From the NCBI RefSeq assembly GCF_000753865.1, contig NZ_JQFW01000057.1, forward strand, positions 628 through 64,627: DNA of 64,000 bases, in the 5' to 3' direction. Numbering within the stretch: the first letter of the stretch is position 1; every line of letters starts with the position of its first letter. The notes beneath the pieces are model-generated. The model was given only the letters and a program-made list of their open reading frames with translations. It searched no databases and was not told where the DNA came from. Source of the DNA: Alteromonas sp. LOR. Lineage in GTDB: Bacteria > Pseudomonadota > Gammaproteobacteria > Enterobacterales > Alteromonadaceae. This document shows, one piece after another, positions 61,629 through 64,000 of this stretch. Position numbers and translations under genes: made by a program.

Positions 61629-62404
61629 GAAGCGTTATTGAAAGTGCCATTCGATTTGCGATGAGTTGTGCAATGAACAAATCCGTTAAAAATTTCATAA
61701 AGTCCGGGGGGGCACGGTCACTTTTAATTATGCTTTCTTTCAGTCCGTTTGACACGGTAATGGCAGATAATTTTGTGGTAGATAAAGTGTATCATCCCTA
61801 TGTGTTGCCATTTGAACGTGAGTTTGAGTGGCGCCTGACATCTCGTCAAAATGACGAAGGTAACCTACTGATGCAGCGGATATCTGCGGGGCATGCACTC
61901 TCTGAACGAACAATTTTAGAGCTCTACGTGGTGGGCAGCAGGGACGAGAATGATGACTTTTCGGTTGCCTCTTATGAGCTTGAATTACGTTCTATGTTGA
62001 CAGAGCAAGGGCAATACTGGGCAGACTGGGGTGTATTATTTGAATTGGAAAAGCAAAATGATAGGAATGATTGGGAAATAAAAAGCGGTATTTTGACTGA
62101 AAAAGAATTCGGGCGTTTTTCTCTTACTACTAACGTAACCTTAGTTTACGAATGGGGCGAAACCATAAAAAACGAATTCGAAGGCGAATTTAAAATGAAA
62201 TATCGCTATCGCTGGATACCTGAAATTCAGCCTGCAATAGAATTCTACGCCGCTGAGGACTTTATTGGCGTTGGCCCCGCATTTATGGGAATTCGTCGGT
62301 TCGACGGACAAAAGCAGCTTAAGTGGGAGCTTGGCTTTATCGCTGGGCTAAATGGTGACAACACAGACCATACCCTACGTATGGTTTTAGAATACGAGTT
62401 TTGA
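61625..62404 (+). CDS. Probable outer-membrane beta-barrel protein in the FTR1/cupredoxin operon
   Basis: A 259-residue protein that ends in aromatic-rich amphipathic strands and a final EYEF, typical of outer-membrane barrels. Strands alternate such as EFEWRLTSRQ, RTILELYVVGSR, YRYRWIPEIQPAIEFYA and LKWELGFIAGLNG. A signal peptide is likely within residues 17-48; the first 16 residues may be untranslated if the ATG at 61673 is used, but the ATGA overlap favours 61625. No family recognised by name. Its place at the end of the operon suggests a route across the outer membrane for the same metal. Confidence 0.75.
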   Translation: MRSVIESAIRFAMSCAMNKSVKNFIKSGGARSLLIMLSFSPFDTVMADNFVVDKVYHPYVLPFEREFEWRLTSRQNDEGNLLMQRISAGHALSERTILELYVVGSRDENDDFSVASYELELRSMLTEQGQYWADWGVLFELEKQNDRNDWEIKSGILTEKEFGRFSLTTNVTLVYEWGETIKNEFEGEFKMKYRYRWIPEIQPAIEFYAAEDFIGVGPAFMGIRRFDGQKQLKWELGFIAGLNGDNTDHTLRMVLEYEF

Positions 62405-62452
62405 TTTCCATAACGCCTAGCTGTTTAAAATAAGTGACAAATATTATCAAGT

Positions 62453-62485
62453 CTTAAGTTTGACTTAATATTCATATCTCATAAT
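62453..62485 (+). promoter_or_regulatory. Second PmrA-type direct repeat and promoter
   Basis: CTTAAG-TTTGA-CTTAAT (62453-62469) is a second YTTAAK-N5-YTTAAK box. Ten bases later is a -10, CATAAT (62480-62485), the same spacing as at 58453. It directly precedes the hemolysin-family gene. Confidence 0.65.
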
Positions 62486-62515
62486 CGGACTTAACAGTTA
62501 ACAGAGTAGTTGTTT

Positions 62516-63214
62516 ATGTTAAGTACCGCACTATCACCAAAACGTCGCTCTAGCGCACGTTGCGCTAGGCACATTTATCCTCGCAATACGCTTACTGAGT
62601 TATTCATCGGCGTCGACTCATCTTTGCAACGCAACGAGCTTCAGCGCCTTATTGCCAAGGGTTTTTGGCGCTCTTATCACGCTACACTTCAACATTTTAT
62701 GCCTGTATTGCTGGGCGTAGGTGGCAGTAAGCCTTTTGCTGCGTTAGGCGCGCGGAGCGCAGCGTCCCCTTTGTTTGTAGAGTCTTACATGCCGGCGCCA
62801 GTAGAAGACATATTGGCGCAGGTAAATCTAAACGTTGCGCGCAATCAAGTTGCCGAGATTGGCAATTTATACAGTCGCAACGGTAGTTTTACGCAACCGC
62901 TACTACTCCTTACAGCGCTTAGCCTGCAACAGCTAAATTATTCGGTAATTGTGTTTGCCGCAACATCATCATTACGAGATTTAATGACAAGCATTGGCCT
63001 ACCACTCACCTATTTATGCGATGCGTCAAAGCACCGCTTGCACGATGAAGGTAAAGAGTGGGGGACTTACTATGAGACGAAACCCCAAGTGGTTGCGCTT
63101 CGCACCAGCGAAGTATCGAGACTCGTTGCTAGCAGTGAACCAGTGGCAAAAATGTTCGATTGTATGGCGCCACTTCTGCCTGAAATAACAAATGTATTTG
63201 AGGCCCATTTATGA
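62516..63214 (+). CDS. Thermostable-hemolysin-family protein
   Basis: The 232-residue protein matches the T_hemolysin family (PF12261 type), named from a Vibrio hemolysin but related in fold to acyl-transferases. Recognisable blocks are AKGFWRSYHATLQHFMPVLLGV, LFVESYMPAPVEDI, VAEIGNLYSRNGSF and LPLTYLCDASKHRL. Function in this context is uncertain; an acyl-transfer or signalling role is as plausible as cytolysis. The start at 62516 was preferred to the TTG two codons earlier. Its stop overlaps the ligase start (ATGA). Confidence 0.82.
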   Translation: MLSTALSPKRRSSARCARHIYPRNTLTELFIGVDSSLQRNELQRLIAKGFWRSYHATLQHFMPVLLGVGGSKPFAALGARSAASPLFVESYMPAPVEDILAQVNLNVARNQVAEIGNLYSRNGSFTQPLLLLTALSLQQLNYSVIVFAATSSLRDLMTSIGLPLTYLCDASKHRLHDEGKEWGTYYETKPQVVALRTSEVSRLVASSEPVAKMFDCMAPLLPEITNVFEAHL

Positions 63215-64000
63215 TCTTAGATCCCCATGTGTTTCAAAATGATGATACTGCACTGGCGTACAGTGGTGGCAGCATGAATTATCGTGAATTAGTTGAAAAA
63301 GTAGCGTTAGTTTCTGAATGGTTGTTGCAGCAGCCAGAAATGCACCTGGCATTAATCGCTGATAATGGCGCGGAGTGGGTTATTTGCGATTTAGCGGCCC
63401 GAGAAGCGAATAAAGTGCTTACTCCCGTGCCGGTTTACTTTTCAAAGCAACAACGTCAGCATTTGCTTAACGAGGCCGGCATTGAATTATTAATAGCTGA
63501 TAGCGGCAACATGAGTGAATACACTGAGCACAAAGGCGTAAGCCGAATTGAGTGTCCCTTTGAAACCCTGCAGGCTTATAAAGTGAAGCCTAATGGTCAT
63601 CCTTGTATCCCTCGGGGAACGGGGAAAATCACCTTCACCTCAGGGTCTACCGGCCAGCCCAAAGGGGTTTGTTTATCGAATACTTCCCAGCGTAACGTAG
63701 CGAAAAGCTTGTCCAATGCAGTGGCGTTGAAGCGAGTTAAACATTTATGTTTATTGCCATTGCCCACATTACTAGAAAATATTGCGGGCGTATATGCGCC
63801 GTTATTAGTGGGCGGTTGCATCGTTCTGCCTTCTAGCACAGAGCTTGGGTTTAGTGGTGCAGCACTCACAAATCCAAACGCCATGCTCTCTCAAATTAAT
63901 GAACATCGGCCCGAAACGCTTATTTTAGTGCCGGAATTATTATTGTTACTGGTTTCAGCCTGTAAGAAAGGCTGGGTACCACCAACCTCACTTACCTTTA
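63211..64000 (+). CDS. AMP-dependent acyl-CoA synthetase/ligase, cut by the window end
   Basis: The first 263 residues are in the window. They start MILDPHVFQNDDTALAYSGG and contain the ATP-binding loop ITFTSGSTGQPKGVCLSN (about 140-157) and PLPTLLENIAGVYAPLLVGG, the adenylation-domain core. The rest is outside. It overlaps the hemolysin-family gene by four bases, so both are made together. A carboxylic acid, probably a fatty acid, would be activated. The pairing of this ligase with a T_hemolysin protein recurs in marine gammaproteobacteria from memory. Confidence 0.88.
   Translation, partial: MILDPHVFQNDDTALAYSGGSMNYRELVEKVALVSEWLLQQPEMHLALIADNGAEWVICDLAAREANKVLTPVPVYFSKQQRQHLLNEAGIELLIADSGNMSEYTEHKGVSRIECPFETLQAYKVKPNGHPCIPRGTGKITFTSGSTGQPKGVCLSNTSQRNVAKSLSNAVALKRVKHLCLLPLPTLLENIAGVYAPLLVGGCIVLPSSTELGFSGAALTNPNAMLSQINEHRPETLILVPELLLLLVSACKKGWVPPTSLTF

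Overview
The window looks like a chromosomal segment of a marine gammaproteobacterium, most probably an Alteromonas or a close relative. The evidence is moderate GC content, the mnmC / fabB / pdxB / asd / fimV / truA / accD / folC / dedD / cvpA / purF neighbourhood typical of gammaproteobacteria, and protein sequences in the style of Alteromonadales. No rRNA, tRNA, CRISPR array or complete insertion sequence was recognised.

Layout. (1) 1-2673 is the end of an integron cassette array: five attC-type sites separate small membrane-protein cassettes, one cassette with almost no coding capacity, and an inverted PIN-toxin/ribbon-helix-helix antitoxin cassette. The array ends precisely at 2665-2673. 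No integrase gene follows, but a perfect LexA-type box (2858-2873) sits where an integrase promoter would be expected. (2) 2924-6573 holds a Gfo/Idh/MocA oxidoreductase and three tandem FlgO-like lipoproteins. (3) 6576-25748 is a conserved housekeeping block: mnmC, fabB, a Crp/Fnr regulator divergent from a class II aldolase-like gene, pdxB, asd, a very large fimV, truA, accD, folC, dedD, cvpA and purF. (4) 25929-40916 mixes a Yip1-family protein, a CHASE2 / small secreted protein / M48 metalloprotease operon, miaE and acpH, an S10 peptidase, two MDR oxidoreductases, two large signalling proteins (REC-PAS-GGDEF and a hybrid histidine kinase) and an HxlR regulator. (5) 41158-47908 is accessory: sucrose phosphorylase with a LacI-type operator, a large lipoprotein, an orphan Rhs tip with two membrane proteins, a periplasmic solute-binding-like protein and a tiny Cys-rich protein. 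(6) 48062-58326 holds a YqiJ/flotillin pair, two tandem PhoA-type alkaline phosphatases behind a Pho-box-like site, lpxH, ppiB and cysS. (7) 58512-64000 is a translationally coupled operon (response regulator, histidine kinase, cupredoxin, FTR1-like permease, outer-membrane-type protein). It is followed by a thermostable-hemolysin-family gene and an AMP-dependent ligase cut by the window end.

The most informative non-coding observations are: (a) the integron boundary and its orphan LexA box; (b) two PmrA-type direct repeats (58453-58469 and 62453-62469) with identical 10-bp spacing to a -10 hexamer, which suggest that the two-component system controls both its own operon and the hemolysin-family/ligase operon; (c) a four-unit 12-bp tandem repeat and a near-leaderless promoter ahead of the CHASE2/M48 operon; (d) symmetric sites between the Crp/Fnr regulator and its neighbour, ahead of pdxB, and ahead of sucrose phosphorylase. 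Functions are read from sequence motifs and remembered family features; no database search was run.
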